64,000 bases of DNA from Paenibacillus massiliensis 2301065 = DSM 16942. Its GTDB lineage: Bacteria > Bacillota > Bacilli > Paenibacillales > Paenibacillaceae. A program made the translations under genes and the position numbers. The notes under the pieces are model-generated. The model did not search any database. It was not told the origin of the DNA and saw only the letters and a list, made by a program, of their open reading frames with translations. Shown in pieces: positions 17,833-25,439 of the stretch; the first letter of the stretch is position 1; each line of letters starts with the position of its first letter. The DNA is taken from assembly GCF_000377505.1 (NCBI RefSeq), contig NZ_KB898186.1:248001-312000 (forward strand), written 5' to 3'.

Positions 17833-19142
17833 CCGAATAATCCTCCATTCATATAGCTGATACCGATCGCGGCTCCTACGGCCATCCCTGTGTTGCGGGA
17901 GAGTGCGATCATGCTGCCTGTAGAGCCTGCCAGCCCAGCTGGCGTATGCCTCATAATGAAGCTGTTGTTGGGTGATACCGTTAATCCCATCCCGAGCCCT
18001 AGCAAAATAAGCATCAAGCTTATCCCTACAGTTGGCATGTCGTTCAGATTCAGCACTAGCACAAGAACACAAGCCGCTGTAATCGCTATTCCGATCAGCA
18101 TCCACTTTCTCGGACCGTGTCGATCGGAGAGATACCCGGCGAGAGGCCCTGACACAGCGAGCATGAAAGGATAGGCGCTTAACATCAATCCAGCCGCTGA
18201 AGCTGGCAATGAGCTTCGCAGTAGATAGAACGGCAAGGCAGTTACAACCGCGTTCGTAAGCATGAATGAGGCACAGCTAACGATTAGCCCCAGACGTACA
18301 GCCGACATGCGCAGGCTTGCCACGGGAACGAACGGATCTGGATGACGCCGCTCACAGCGGTATAAAGCCATCAGTATAAATACAGCTGCAGCGGGCATGA
18401 CAAGAGGGTGCCAACCGAGTGAACGGCCTTGCGTAAGACTTGTGATCAGCAAGAGCATGAGGGTGGTGAATAGTACGGCACCTGTGTAGTCAAAGGCCTT
18501 TCGCACCTGCGTTGGTCTAGCTGCGGGAATATAACGGTAGGCCAGCCAGGTAGCCAGGATGGCAGCAGGCATATGTACGATGAATAGTGAGCGCCAGTTA
18601 ACCCATTCCACTAGTAATCCACCAACAGCAGGGCCCGCCATTCCTCCCAAGGCTACTGCCGTACTGACCAGGCCGAACGCTCGTCCTTTATGGCTTTGAG
18701 GCAAATGAATACTGATCAGGGCCATATTAGTGGCCTGAAACATGGCTGCACCTGCCGCTTGCATGATCCGTGCGACTAGCAAGAGGGTCAGGTTGGGGGA
18801 ACAAGCCGCCAATAAGGAGCTTATGCCGAACACGATATACCCGAGGTTATGTATGGTTCGACTGCCATAGCGGTCAGCAAGCTTGCCCATCACAGGCAGC
18901 AGGGCCGCAATCGCCAGCAAGTATCCTGTTGTAATCCACTGCACAGTATTCGCATCGCTATGAAAGACAGCTGCAAGATGAGGCAGGGCCATATTGACGA
19001 CACCTGCTGTAAAGTGTGAAATAAATACTCCTATACAGACAGCAGCCATCATGGGGAGATAGGAAGAGGGACGTGCTATGGTGCATGATGTATTGTCTGG
19101 CGGCAACTTAATAACCTCCTGTAGCATCGTAGATTTGTTCAT
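17829..19142 (-). CDS. MFS drug-efflux transporter (DHA2 type)
   Basis: A 437-residue proton-coupled exporter. Family markers are the motif A-like GKLADRYGSRTIHNLGY, the antiporter motif C ALGGMAGPAVGGLLVEWVNWRSLF and the early HFTAGVVNMALPHLAAVF characteristic of EmrB/QacA relatives. It is shorter than most 14-helix DHA2 pumps (about 500 residues) and ends soon after the glycine-rich GMAVGAAIGISYMNGG, so it may lack the last helix pair. A MarR regulator gene lies 206 bp upstream in the same direction. Downstream it overlaps the saccharopine-dehydrogenase-like gene by four bases. Substrate unknown. Confidence 0.85.
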   Translation of the reverse strand: MNKSTMLQEVIKLPPDNTSCTIARPSSYLPMMAAVCIGVFISHFTAGVVNMALPHLAAVFHSDANTVQWITTGYLLAIAALLPVMGKLADRYGSRTIHNLGYIVFGISSLLAACSPNLTLLLVARIMQAAGAAMFQATNMALISIHLPQSHKGRAFGLVSTAVALGGMAGPAVGGLLVEWVNWRSLFIVHMPAAILATWLAYRYIPAARPTQVRKAFDYTGAVLFTTLMLLLITSLTQGRSLGWHPLVMPAAAVFILMALYRCERRHPDPFVPVASLRMSAVRLGLIVSCASFMLTNAVVTALPFYLLRSSLPASAAGLMLSAYPFMLAVSGPLAGYLSDRHGPRKWMLIGIAITAACVLVLVLNLNDMPTVGISLMLILLGLGMGLTVSPNNSFIMRHTPAGLAGSTGSMIALSRNTGMAVGAAIGISYMNGGLFG

Positions 19143-19348
19143 ATTTATAATGCTTTTTATGTGGTGTTAAATTTGAGGTTTTTATTTAGCAACTATACTA
19201 TTATGGCAAAAAAATAAGCTGCCAACCTGGCATCTTGATCGAATATCGCATCAGATTGAATGATTTGGGGAGCGTCGTGGTCAACAGGACTCCCCGCTTA
19301 TGGCGAATATTCTCCAATTTGATCTGGTCAGACTAGCGCACCCGTAAA

Positions 19349-19819
19349 CTAGTGCTCCAAAAAAGAATTAAGCTTCTCTATACAATGCTCGAAAATTTCA
19401 ATTTCCTGCTCGCTTAGCTGCAAGCGTAGCTGCTCATAGAAGCGGATGTGCACCTCTTCGTGAGCCATATAGGCCTCCTTCCCTTTATCTGTCAGTGAGA
19501 TCAGTACACCCCTTGAATCTGTCGGGTGAGGGGAGCGCTGAATGAGTAGCTTATCCTCTAACTTTGCCGTAAGTTGGGTCACCGCCCCCTTGGTAATCCC
19601 GAGACGGTTGGCCAGCTCGCTCATGAGCAGGTCGCCATTCGGACCAATGGCATCAATCGTGTGAATCTCGCTAGGTGTCAGAGCTCCTGCTGTACCAAAG
19701 CTGTGCGGCTGTCGCTCCAGGCGGCGAAGCTGCATAATGAGGCGTCCCAGATTACGGGAGCCTTGCTCGGATCGTTGTCTTCTGTCCGGCATAGGCTGAT
19801 CGGTTGGATTATTGTTCAT
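19349..19819 (-). CDS. MarR-family transcriptional regulator
   Basis: A dimeric winged-helix repressor of 156 residues. The helix-turn-helix is LLMSELANRLGITKGAVTQLTAKLEDKLLIQR and the wing is SPHPTDSRGVLISLTDKGK, with the conserved Asp-x-Arg. It probably controls the DHA2 pump downstream and itself. ATG 19819 has no ribosome binding site. It sits about six bases after a candidate -10 element, so the mRNA is likely leaderless. A 7-3-7 palindrome covers that promoter. The 206-bp gap to the pump gene may hold a second promoter; a partial match to the palindrome (TATTTAGCAACTAT, 19183-19196) is there. Confidence 0.88.
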   Translation of the reverse strand: MNNNPTDQPMPDRRQRSEQGSRNLGRLIMQLRRLERQPHSFGTAGALTPSEIHTIDAIGPNGDLLMSELANRLGITKGAVTQLTAKLEDKLLIQRSPHPTDSRGVLISLTDKGKEAYMAHEEVHIRFYEQLRLQLSEQEIEIFEHCIEKLNSFLEH

Positions 19820-19825
19820 GCATTT

Positions 19826-19862
19826 AGTTTAGTTTCTAAACTTATAAAAATCAAGCCAAAGA
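19826..19862 (-). promoter_or_regulatory. marR-type operator and leaderless promoter
   Basis: AGTTTAG-TTT-CTAAACT (19826-19842) is an exact 7-3-7 inverted repeat. On the minus strand TTGATT, a 17-bp spacer and TAAACT form a promoter whose -10 lies inside the palindrome and ends only a few bases before the ATG. Confidence 0.6.
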
Positions 19863-19902
19863 TTCTGACCATAGAAAATAAACATTAGAATATAGTCCCA
19901 AT

Positions 19903-19975
19903 GCACTCACGGGAGGGTTACAATGGTTCTAGAACTATGGGGAAATCAGCACCAAGGCACTCACGAGCAGGTTAC
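19903..19975. repeat. Two-copy direct repeat (19 bp, 54 bp apart)
   Basis: GCACTCACGGGAGGGTTAC (19903-19921) and GCACTCACGAGCAGGTTAC (19957-19975) differ at three positions. They lie in the gap between the marR gene and the methyltransferase gene. They could be regulator sites or a small dispersed repeat. Confidence 0.45.
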
Positions 19976-20052
19976 TATTCATAGTCATGCGTTGAGGGCC
20001 CAAGCTTAGTGATATGTAGATGAACGAAGGTATTGTCAGAAAGGATGTTCAG

Positions 20053-20649
20053 ATGAATGCGGATGTAATCACGACAATTCTGACCGGTTGCCTTGTAGTG
20101 GCTGGTCTATTGATCTTGATATCCATAGTGCTGTATAGCTGGCGCAATGGCATCTCTCCGATGCCCTCGCCCATCGAGTCGCGGGCTGCCGTGGCTGCGG
20201 AGCTACAGCGTCTGGGTCCATATGGAACTCTCCTAGAGGCAGGCTCTGGCTGGGGCTCATTGGCGTTCTATCTGGCTCGGAATTGTCCGGGCTGGCGGAT
20301 TACAGGGGTAGAGAATTCCACGGTTCCATATGCATGTGCCTGGCTGCGCCTCGGAGTCGTTAGCTTCTTGCTGTCTTGGGGCCTGCCTTCCCGCCCTGAT
20401 CAATCGCTTGGGAAGCGTCTTGTATTTCGAAGGGCCGATCTGTTTGAATGGCCCCTGGAGCAGACAGATGTTGTCGTCTGTTATTTGTATCCTGCTGCTA
20501 TGAAGCGGCTCAGTGGCTTGTTCCATGAGCGTCTATTGCCGGGAGCAACTATTATTAGCGTGTGCTTTGCCCTGCCAGACTGGCAACCAGAGCGTGTCAT
20601 TGTCTGCAGGGACATCCAGCGGACAAGGGTATACGTCTATAGAGCCTGA
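20053..20649 (+). CDS. Membrane-anchored class I SAM methyltransferase-like protein
   Basis: A 198-residue protein with one N-terminal membrane helix (about 6-30, VITTILTGCLVVAGLLILIS) followed by a Rossmann-like methyltransferase domain. Motif I is GTLLEAGSGWGSLAFYLAR with the glycine-rich SAM loop. Motif II ends at ITGVEN, whose acidic residue would bind the ribose. FRRADLFEWPLEQTDVVVCYLYP resembles motifs III and IV. Nothing tells the substrate; anchoring suggests a lipid or membrane partner. I chose ATG 20053 with AAAGGATG upstream; an in-frame ATG at 20020 is possible. Monocistronic. Confidence 0.65.
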   Translation: MNADVITTILTGCLVVAGLLILISIVLYSWRNGISPMPSPIESRAAVAAELQRLGPYGTLLEAGSGWGSLAFYLARNCPGWRITGVENSTVPYACAWLRLGVVSFLLSWGLPSRPDQSLGKRLVFRRADLFEWPLEQTDVVVCYLYPAAMKRLSGLFHERLLPGATIISVCFALPDWQPERVIVCRDIQRTRVYVYRA

Positions 20650-20686
20650 GTGATTCATGGGTAAATGGCTTTTGCATAAGGGACGG

Positions 20687-20737
20687 CGGCGATTGTACGG
20701 ACAGAGAATTCTGTTTGGGCAGTCGTCTTTTTTTCTT
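20687..20737 (+). terminator. Terminator of the methyltransferase gene
   Basis: GGCGATTG and CAGTCGTC pair with two G-T wobbles around an inner perfect ACAGA-GAAT-TCTGT hairpin, followed by seven T. Confidence 0.75.
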
Positions 20738-20828
20738 TTCAATCCCAAAAAATAAGGACTTAATTTAATTTTGTTTGTCTATTTATAGATAATATTTAAT
20801 TATGTCTATAAAAAATGTTGACTAACTC

Positions 20829-22130
20829 ATGAGTGATGCCCATAATACAAAAGGTAACATCCGGCCGGATGAAAGTGATGATAGCGGGCCGCGCCCGCTT
20901 GGAAAGAGGTTGGTACAGGTGTTGAAGAACCGGTATGTGCTTACGGTCATTTTCTCGCGTGTATGTCTGCACTTGGGGATATGGATACGGAATTTTGCAA
21001 TCTTGCTCTATGTTACGGAGCTAACGAATAACAATCCTGTCTATGTATCTGTGATCTCTATTGCTGAATATGCACCTATATTTGTATTTGCGGTCATTGG
21101 CGGGACCTTTGCGGATCGGTGGCTACCAAAGCGGACGATGATCTGGTGTGATGTGTTATCAGGCTTGTCCGCCTTCGTGGTGCTACTTACGCTGGGAACC
21201 GGCTCGTGGTACGGTTTGCTGCTGGCTACACTCGTGTCTGCGATTCTATCCCAGTTCTCCCAGCCATCGGCAATGAAGCTGTTCAAGCAGCATGTTCCCG
21301 AAGAGCAGCTACAAGGGGTCATGGCGATGTTTCAATCGCTCACTGCAATATTCATGGTCATTGGTCCTGTCGTAGGTACCTTCGTATATCAGCAATACGG
21401 AATTGTTGTCTCCATGCTGCTGATGGGTGGCCTGCTGTTCAGCTCAGCATTGATTCTGGCACAATTGCCCAAGGACACCACAGAGCGTGCTGCTGCCCGC
21501 TATGATTCGTTCATCCATGAGCTGAAGGCAGGACTTCGGTACGTGTGGTCTAGCTCTGTCCTGCGGACGCTCGGGGTAGTATTTGCCTTCACAGGCTTGG
21601 CCTCTGGGCTGATTCAGCCATTGTCTATCTTTGTGGTAATGGAGAATTTGGGGCTGGATAAATCCGCTCTGAAATGGTTCATGATGGCGAATGGAGCAGC
21701 GATGCTGCTCGGGGGAGCTTGGTTAATGGGAATGTCCGGCAAGATCAGACCACAGACGCTACTCGCTGTAGGCCTCTTGTTCAGCACGATCGGTACGCTT
21801 GGAACCGGCTGGTCTCATAGTGTTCCACTTACGATTGTATTGCAGATGTTGAATGGCCTTGGCTTCCCATGCATCCATATCGGGATCAACACGCTTCTGT
21901 TGCGCAATACCGAAGCAGGCTTCGTGGGAAGAGTGGGTGGTACGCTAATGCCAGTGTTCACGGGGCTGACCGTCATTGGAATGTCCATATCGGGGCTGCT
22001 GAAGGTTAGTTTCTCGTTAATGGGTGTGTTCGCTACGGCAAGCTTTCTGTTCCTAGTGGCAGCGCTGTGGCTGATCCCTCTTGTGAGGGACAAAGACAAA
22101 GGCATCCGTAGCTCTGTGTCTCAACCATAA
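20829..22130 (+). CDS. MFS transporter (DHA3/macrolide-efflux-like)
   Basis: A 433-residue twelve-helix MFS protein. The early motif FAVIGGTFADRWLPKRTMIWCD is the DHA3-type motif A, and VIGPVVGTFVYQQYG fits helix 5 of exporters. The family includes macrolide and enterobactin exporters, but the substrate here is unknown. The start is uncertain: ATG 20829 has no clear Shine-Dalgarno sequence, and the AT-rich leader (20750-20828) carries two GTCTAT repeats and a TATAGATAAT stretch that may be promoter or operator. A terminator separates it from the methyltransferase gene. Confidence 0.82.
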   Translation: MSDAHNTKGNIRPDESDDSGPRPLGKRLVQVLKNRYVLTVIFSRVCLHLGIWIRNFAILLYVTELTNNNPVYVSVISIAEYAPIFVFAVIGGTFADRWLPKRTMIWCDVLSGLSAFVVLLTLGTGSWYGLLLATLVSAILSQFSQPSAMKLFKQHVPEEQLQGVMAMFQSLTAIFMVIGPVVGTFVYQQYGIVVSMLLMGGLLFSSALILAQLPKDTTERAAARYDSFIHELKAGLRYVWSSSVLRTLGVVFAFTGLASGLIQPLSIFVVMENLGLDKSALKWFMMANGAAMLLGGAWLMGMSGKIRPQTLLAVGLLFSTIGTLGTGWSHSVPLTIVLQMLNGLGFPCIHIGINTLLLRNTEAGFVGRVGGTLMPVFTGLTVIGMSISGLLKVSFSLMGVFATASFLFLVAALWLIPLVRDKDKGIRSSVSQP

Positions 22131-22312
22131 CGATGGCTAAGGAGTTAGAGAAGTTGGCTGCGTACATGTAACTGCTGGGAGACTGATCTAGAATCTGTCG
22201 TATGTTGGTAGCTAGTGGAGTTTTCTCATTGAAGAAACGGTTGTTTCTCGTTCGACGCATAAAAAAAGTTGAATTTTGTCGAAATAATGTGACTAATGTC
22301 ATTGCGAACATA

Positions 22313-22340
22313 TAAAAAGCCGGGATTATTTTACCGATAC
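22313..22340 (+). promoter_or_regulatory. SigD-type motility promoter
   Basis: TAAA (22313-22316), a 16-bp spacer and ACCGATAC (22333-22340) fit the SigD consensus TAAA-N14/16-GCCGATAT. It lies about 80 bp before the chemoreceptor start, exactly the class of gene SigD controls. Confidence 0.65.
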
Positions 22341-22418
22341 ATTGATTGTTATATGCATCTTCATGAAATTCATTTAGGTCTATATTAACAATTATCGGGA
22401 AAAAAGGTGGCTCACGAC

Positions 22419-24107
22419 ATGAGAAGCATGAGCATTGGCACAAAAATAAGTATGATCTTGATTGGCATCATTCTCGCCTATTCAGTAGCCATAGGAATCA
22501 GTGTGGCTTATGAGATGAAACGCGGCATAGCTGCGTTCGCCACGGAGAAGGCCAAGCGGGATCTGGACATGACGAATCGCTTAATTCAATACAAGCATCC
22601 AGGTGACTGGGAAGTGCGAGACGGACAGCTATACAAAGGGACAACCTTGATGGACGGGAACTTTGAATTGGTCGATGAGATTGGTGAAGCCTCCGGGGAT
22701 ACGGCGACAATCTTTCGGGGAGATGAGCGTGTAGCTACCAATGTCATGATCGACGGGGAACGGGCGGTCGGGACCAAAGTATCCGGGGCTGTGGCTGAGG
22801 CTGTGCTGAAGCAGGGGCAGAGTTATTATGGGGAGGCTGTGGTGGTCGGCCAGACGTATCAGACAGCTTATGAGCCGATTCGCAATGCGACTGGAGAGGT
22901 CATCGGTATTCTCTATGTCGGTGCTTCCCAATCGCTGATGGATGTGATTATGGCCTCATTCTTACGTACCTTTCTTATTGTGGGTCTGCTGGCGATGACA
23001 ATTACTCTGGTGCTGATCTTATGGTATATACGACGGGTCAGTCGCCGGATTCAGCGCGTATCGGCTGCGATTAGGCAGGCAGGTACCGGTAATTTTACAC
23101 AATCGGTTACAGATCCGGTGCAAGATGAGATTGGTCAACTGGCCGGTGGCTACAATGAGATGAGACTGAATCTGCAGGAGATTATTAGCCGAGGACTGCA
23201 GGCAGCTCATAAGGTCAAAGCATCAACAGGAATGCTCCAGCAGATCGCCGAGCAGACCCGTAAGGAGTCACAGCACATTGCTTCTACTGCAACACAGGTT
23301 GCTGATGGGGCGGATAGTCAGACCAAGAGCACTGCTGAGAATCTGAAGGCGATGGAGGAGCTGTCTGCAGGTGTGCAGCGTATCGCTGAGCGCGCAACTT
23401 ACATCTCCAGTTCAGCAGCTTCTTCGCGGAGCCAGGCATTGATTGGCGGCGAGACCGTACAATTATCCGTCAGACAGATGTCCGCGATCCATACCTCTGC
23501 CCAAGAGACGGAGCAGGTCATTAGCCTGCTGGAGCAGAAGTCGCACCAGATTCATCATATGGTAGGGGCTATTCAGGACATTGCGCGCCAGACCAATCTG
23601 CTTGCGCTGAATGCATCCATCGAAGCGGCCAGAGCAGGAGAGCATGGGAAGGGCTTCTCTGTCGTATCCGAGGAGGTGCGTAAGCTGGCTCAGCAATCGG
23701 CGGAGTCGTCCACCACCATTGAGAAGCTGGTTAGCGCCATGGAGCTTGAGATGAGCCAATCGACGGCCTCCATGTCACATGTAATCCGCGAGGTCGAGGA
23801 AGGACTGCGGTTAACGACAGAGACAGAACGTCATTTCGGGCATATTCTGGAGATGAATGCCCAGATCGCCGGGGAGCTGGAGGATATGGTGGCCACTACG
23901 GAGGAAATGTCGGCAGGAGTAGAAGAGATTACAGCTTCGGTACATGAGATCAGCCACCACGCTGTGCAGGCCAGCCTGAACGCACAGCAGACCGCGAGCT
24001 CGGCAGCCATGCAGCTGGATTCGATTGAGCAGGTGAAGACCTCTTCAGATGCTCTTTCGGAGGTATCGGATGAGCTACATACCTCGCTGAGTCAGTTCAG
24101 AATCTAG
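22419..24107 (+). CDS. Methyl-accepting chemotaxis protein with single Cache domain
   Basis: A transmembrane chemoreceptor of 562 residues. Helix 1 (about 9-30), an extracellular sensor (about 31-180) of the single-Cache type ([39 protein letters not shown]), helix 2 (about 188-207), HAMP (about 208-260), then a long coiled-coil signalling domain. The hairpin tip that contacts CheA and CheW is canonical: [29 protein letters not shown] 22419 has AAGGTGG eight bases upstream; the GTG at 22407 is inside that site. The SigD-type promoter upstream agrees with a motility role. Ligand unknown. The last codons run into a 16-bp tandem repeat that includes the stop. Confidence 0.93.
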   Translation: MRSMSIGTKISMILIGIILAYSVAIGISVAYEMKRGIAAFATEKAKRDLDMTNRLIQYKHPGDWEVRDGQLYKGTTLMDGNFELVDEIGEASGDTATIFRGDERVATNVMIDGERAVGTKVSGAVAEAVLKQGQSYYGEAVVVGQTYQTAYEPIRNATGEVIGILYVGASQSLMDVIMASFLRTFLIVGLLAMTITLVLILWYIRRVSRRIQRVSAAIRQAGTGNFTQSVTDPVQDEIGQLAGGYNEMRLNLQEIISRGLQAAHKVKASTGMLQQIAEQTRKESQHIASTATQVADGADSQTKSTAENLKAMEELSAGVQRIAERATYISSSAASSRSQALIGGETVQLSVRQMSAIHTSAQETEQVISLLEQKSHQIHHMVGAIQDIARQTNLLALNASIEAARAGEHGKGFSVVSEEVRKLAQQSAESSTTIEKLVSAMELEMSQSTASMSHVIREVEEGLRLTTETERHFGHILEMNAQIAGELEDMVATTEEMSAGVEEITASVHEISHHAVQASLNAQQTASSAAMQLDSIEQVKTSSDALSEVSDELHTSLSQFRI

Positions 24108-24177
24108 AGCAATCAGAATCTAGAGCAATCAGAATCTAGAGCAATCAGAATCTAGAGCAATCAGAATCTATAGCAAT
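24098..24177. repeat. Five tandem 16-bp repeats spanning a stop codon
   Basis: CAGAATCTAGAGCAAT is repeated four times exactly (24098-24161) and a fifth time with one change (24162-24177). The chemoreceptor stop TAG is inside the first copy, so slippage left the protein unchanged. The number of copies is likely to vary between strains. Confidence 0.95.
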
Positions 24178-24245
24178 ATGTAAATAAATCCCTCTAGACT
24201 GCAACAATCCCCCATGCTCATACGTCCAAGGGCTGAGGTGAGGAT

Positions 24246-24899
24246 ATGAGACCGAAGGTTGTGTGGTTGGGAATTTGTATCTTGGCATTGCTGCTTACGG
24301 GAACTTGGACTATGGCTCCTGCCCCTGCATATGCGTGTTCTTGTGTAGAGCCGGGTCCGGTGGAGGAGAGACTGGAGCGAAAGACGGCTGTATTTCAAGG
24401 GACGGTAACCAGCATCAAGGAGCCTGTCCTGCAGAAGATTATGTCCAGCGAAGACCCTGTTGAGGTTACGTTTGCAGTGAAGCAGCTATGGAAAGGGGAG
24501 CCTCATGCGGAACTAAGCATACGTACAGCTATGTATGGGGCAAGCTGTGGCTACGAGGGCTTCCGGGTGAATGAGGAATATCTGGTATTCGCCTATGGAG
24601 ATTAAGATGACCTGAAGACGGGGCTCTGTGAGGGGACAAAGCCTGTAGCTGAGGCTGGCGAGGAGCTTATCGTATTGGGGGACGGGTACTTGCCAGATGG
24701 TATAGAAGCGTCAGGTGGCTCTGGACTACCGGGTCAAGATGACTCCGCTGGACAGCAGAGTGAGTCATCCGAGCAACAGGTGGGCTCTGGAGAGACAGCG
24801 TCATTTGAACGTATTAGTCCCATACTTATACTAGTCGCTGTAGTAGCTATTGTCGCATTGTTACTGGGGGTACGCTGGTTCTATACTCGCAGAAAATAG
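24246..24899 (+). pseudogene. TIMP/NTR-like secreted protein, interrupted by one in-frame stop
   Basis: Read through the TAA at 24603-24605, this is a single 217-residue frame. It has a signal peptide ending APAYA, then the mature N-terminus CSCVEPGPVEERL, the Cys-x-Cys opening of the TIMP/netrin-like (OB-fold) family. ASCGYEGFRVNEEYLVFAYGD leads to the stop, and DDLKTGLCEGTKPV directly continues the family pattern. The rest is a Ser/Gly/Gln-rich linker, one C-terminal membrane helix (SPILILVAVVAIVALLLGV) and basic residues, giving a cell-surface protein. One base change (most likely GAA or GAG to TAA) explains the break. The 119-residue product would lack its last Cys and anchor. Readthrough is possible but unsupported. 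Confidence 0.7.
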
Positions 24900-24978
24900 A
24901 TGGAATGGTTCGAGAAACAGTCAGCATTCGTGAACAGGCGGTAAGCTGCACCAAATAAATAGGTCATTCATTAGAGGA

Positions 24979-25008
24979 CTCTTCCGTGGTAAACGGGAGG
25001 GTTTTTTC
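24979..25008 (+). terminator. Rho-independent terminator
   Basis: CTCTTCCGT and ACGGGAGGG pair with wobbles around a four- to five-base loop, followed by six T. It ends the TIMP-like gene transcript. Confidence 0.75.
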
Positions 25009-25027
25009 GTGTGTGTCTATAATCTGC

Positions 25028-25121
25028 TTTGAGCTCATTGAAACGTTTGAGCTCGTATGAAACGTTTGAACTCGTATGAAACGTTTAAGCTTGTATGAAT
25101 CGTTTGAGCTCTTATGAATTG
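25028..25121. repeat. Degenerate 19-bp tandem repeat (about five copies)
   Basis: Units beginning TTTGAGCTCGTATGAAACG run from 25028 to 25121 (first copy 18 bp) and decay further to about 25160. They lie in the 540-bp gene-free stretch 24900-25439 between the TIMP-like pseudogene and the DUF2339 gene. No protein site is recognised. Nothing else between 25122 and 25240 stands out. Confidence 0.85.
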
Positions 25122-25247
25122 TGTGACCTCTGAATCATAACCTCGTATGAATCATTCGGGCTGGTAGCTTCTCCGATGCGACTAAAGCCCTGTGCTCTGC
25201 TGAGGATTCGCTCTTTTCAGGCACAGTTGGTTGTTATTTTCACTTTA

Positions 25248-25318
25248 TTTTCACTAATATTTAGGTCGTTACTCGGTTTCGAGTCCTGAAGTCCTGTGTT
25301 TATAATATTATAGTGAAA
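25248..25318. promoter_or_regulatory. Inverted TTTCACT...AGTGAAA pair upstream of DUF2339 operon
   Basis: TTTTCACTAATATT (25248-25261) is mirrored by AATATTATAGTGAAA (25304-25318). A further TTTTCACT copy lies 11 bases before the first. They flank a possible promoter about 120-190 bp before the DUF2339 start and could bind a repressor. Confidence 0.35.
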
Positions 25319-25439
25319 TTATAGAAGGGTATGTCGTCACGATTTCTGTATTGTTTGTACATATTATTCATGGCTTCATACATAACATTGGAAGTGGGCA
25401 GTCCATAGTCTATCGGACTGTTCAAGCGGAGGATTGAGC

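Noticed and set aside
24675..24899. A separate small membrane protein gene
   Set aside because: It is in the same frame as the TIMP-like gene, has no start signal of its own, and continues the family pattern; it is the second half of the interrupted gene.
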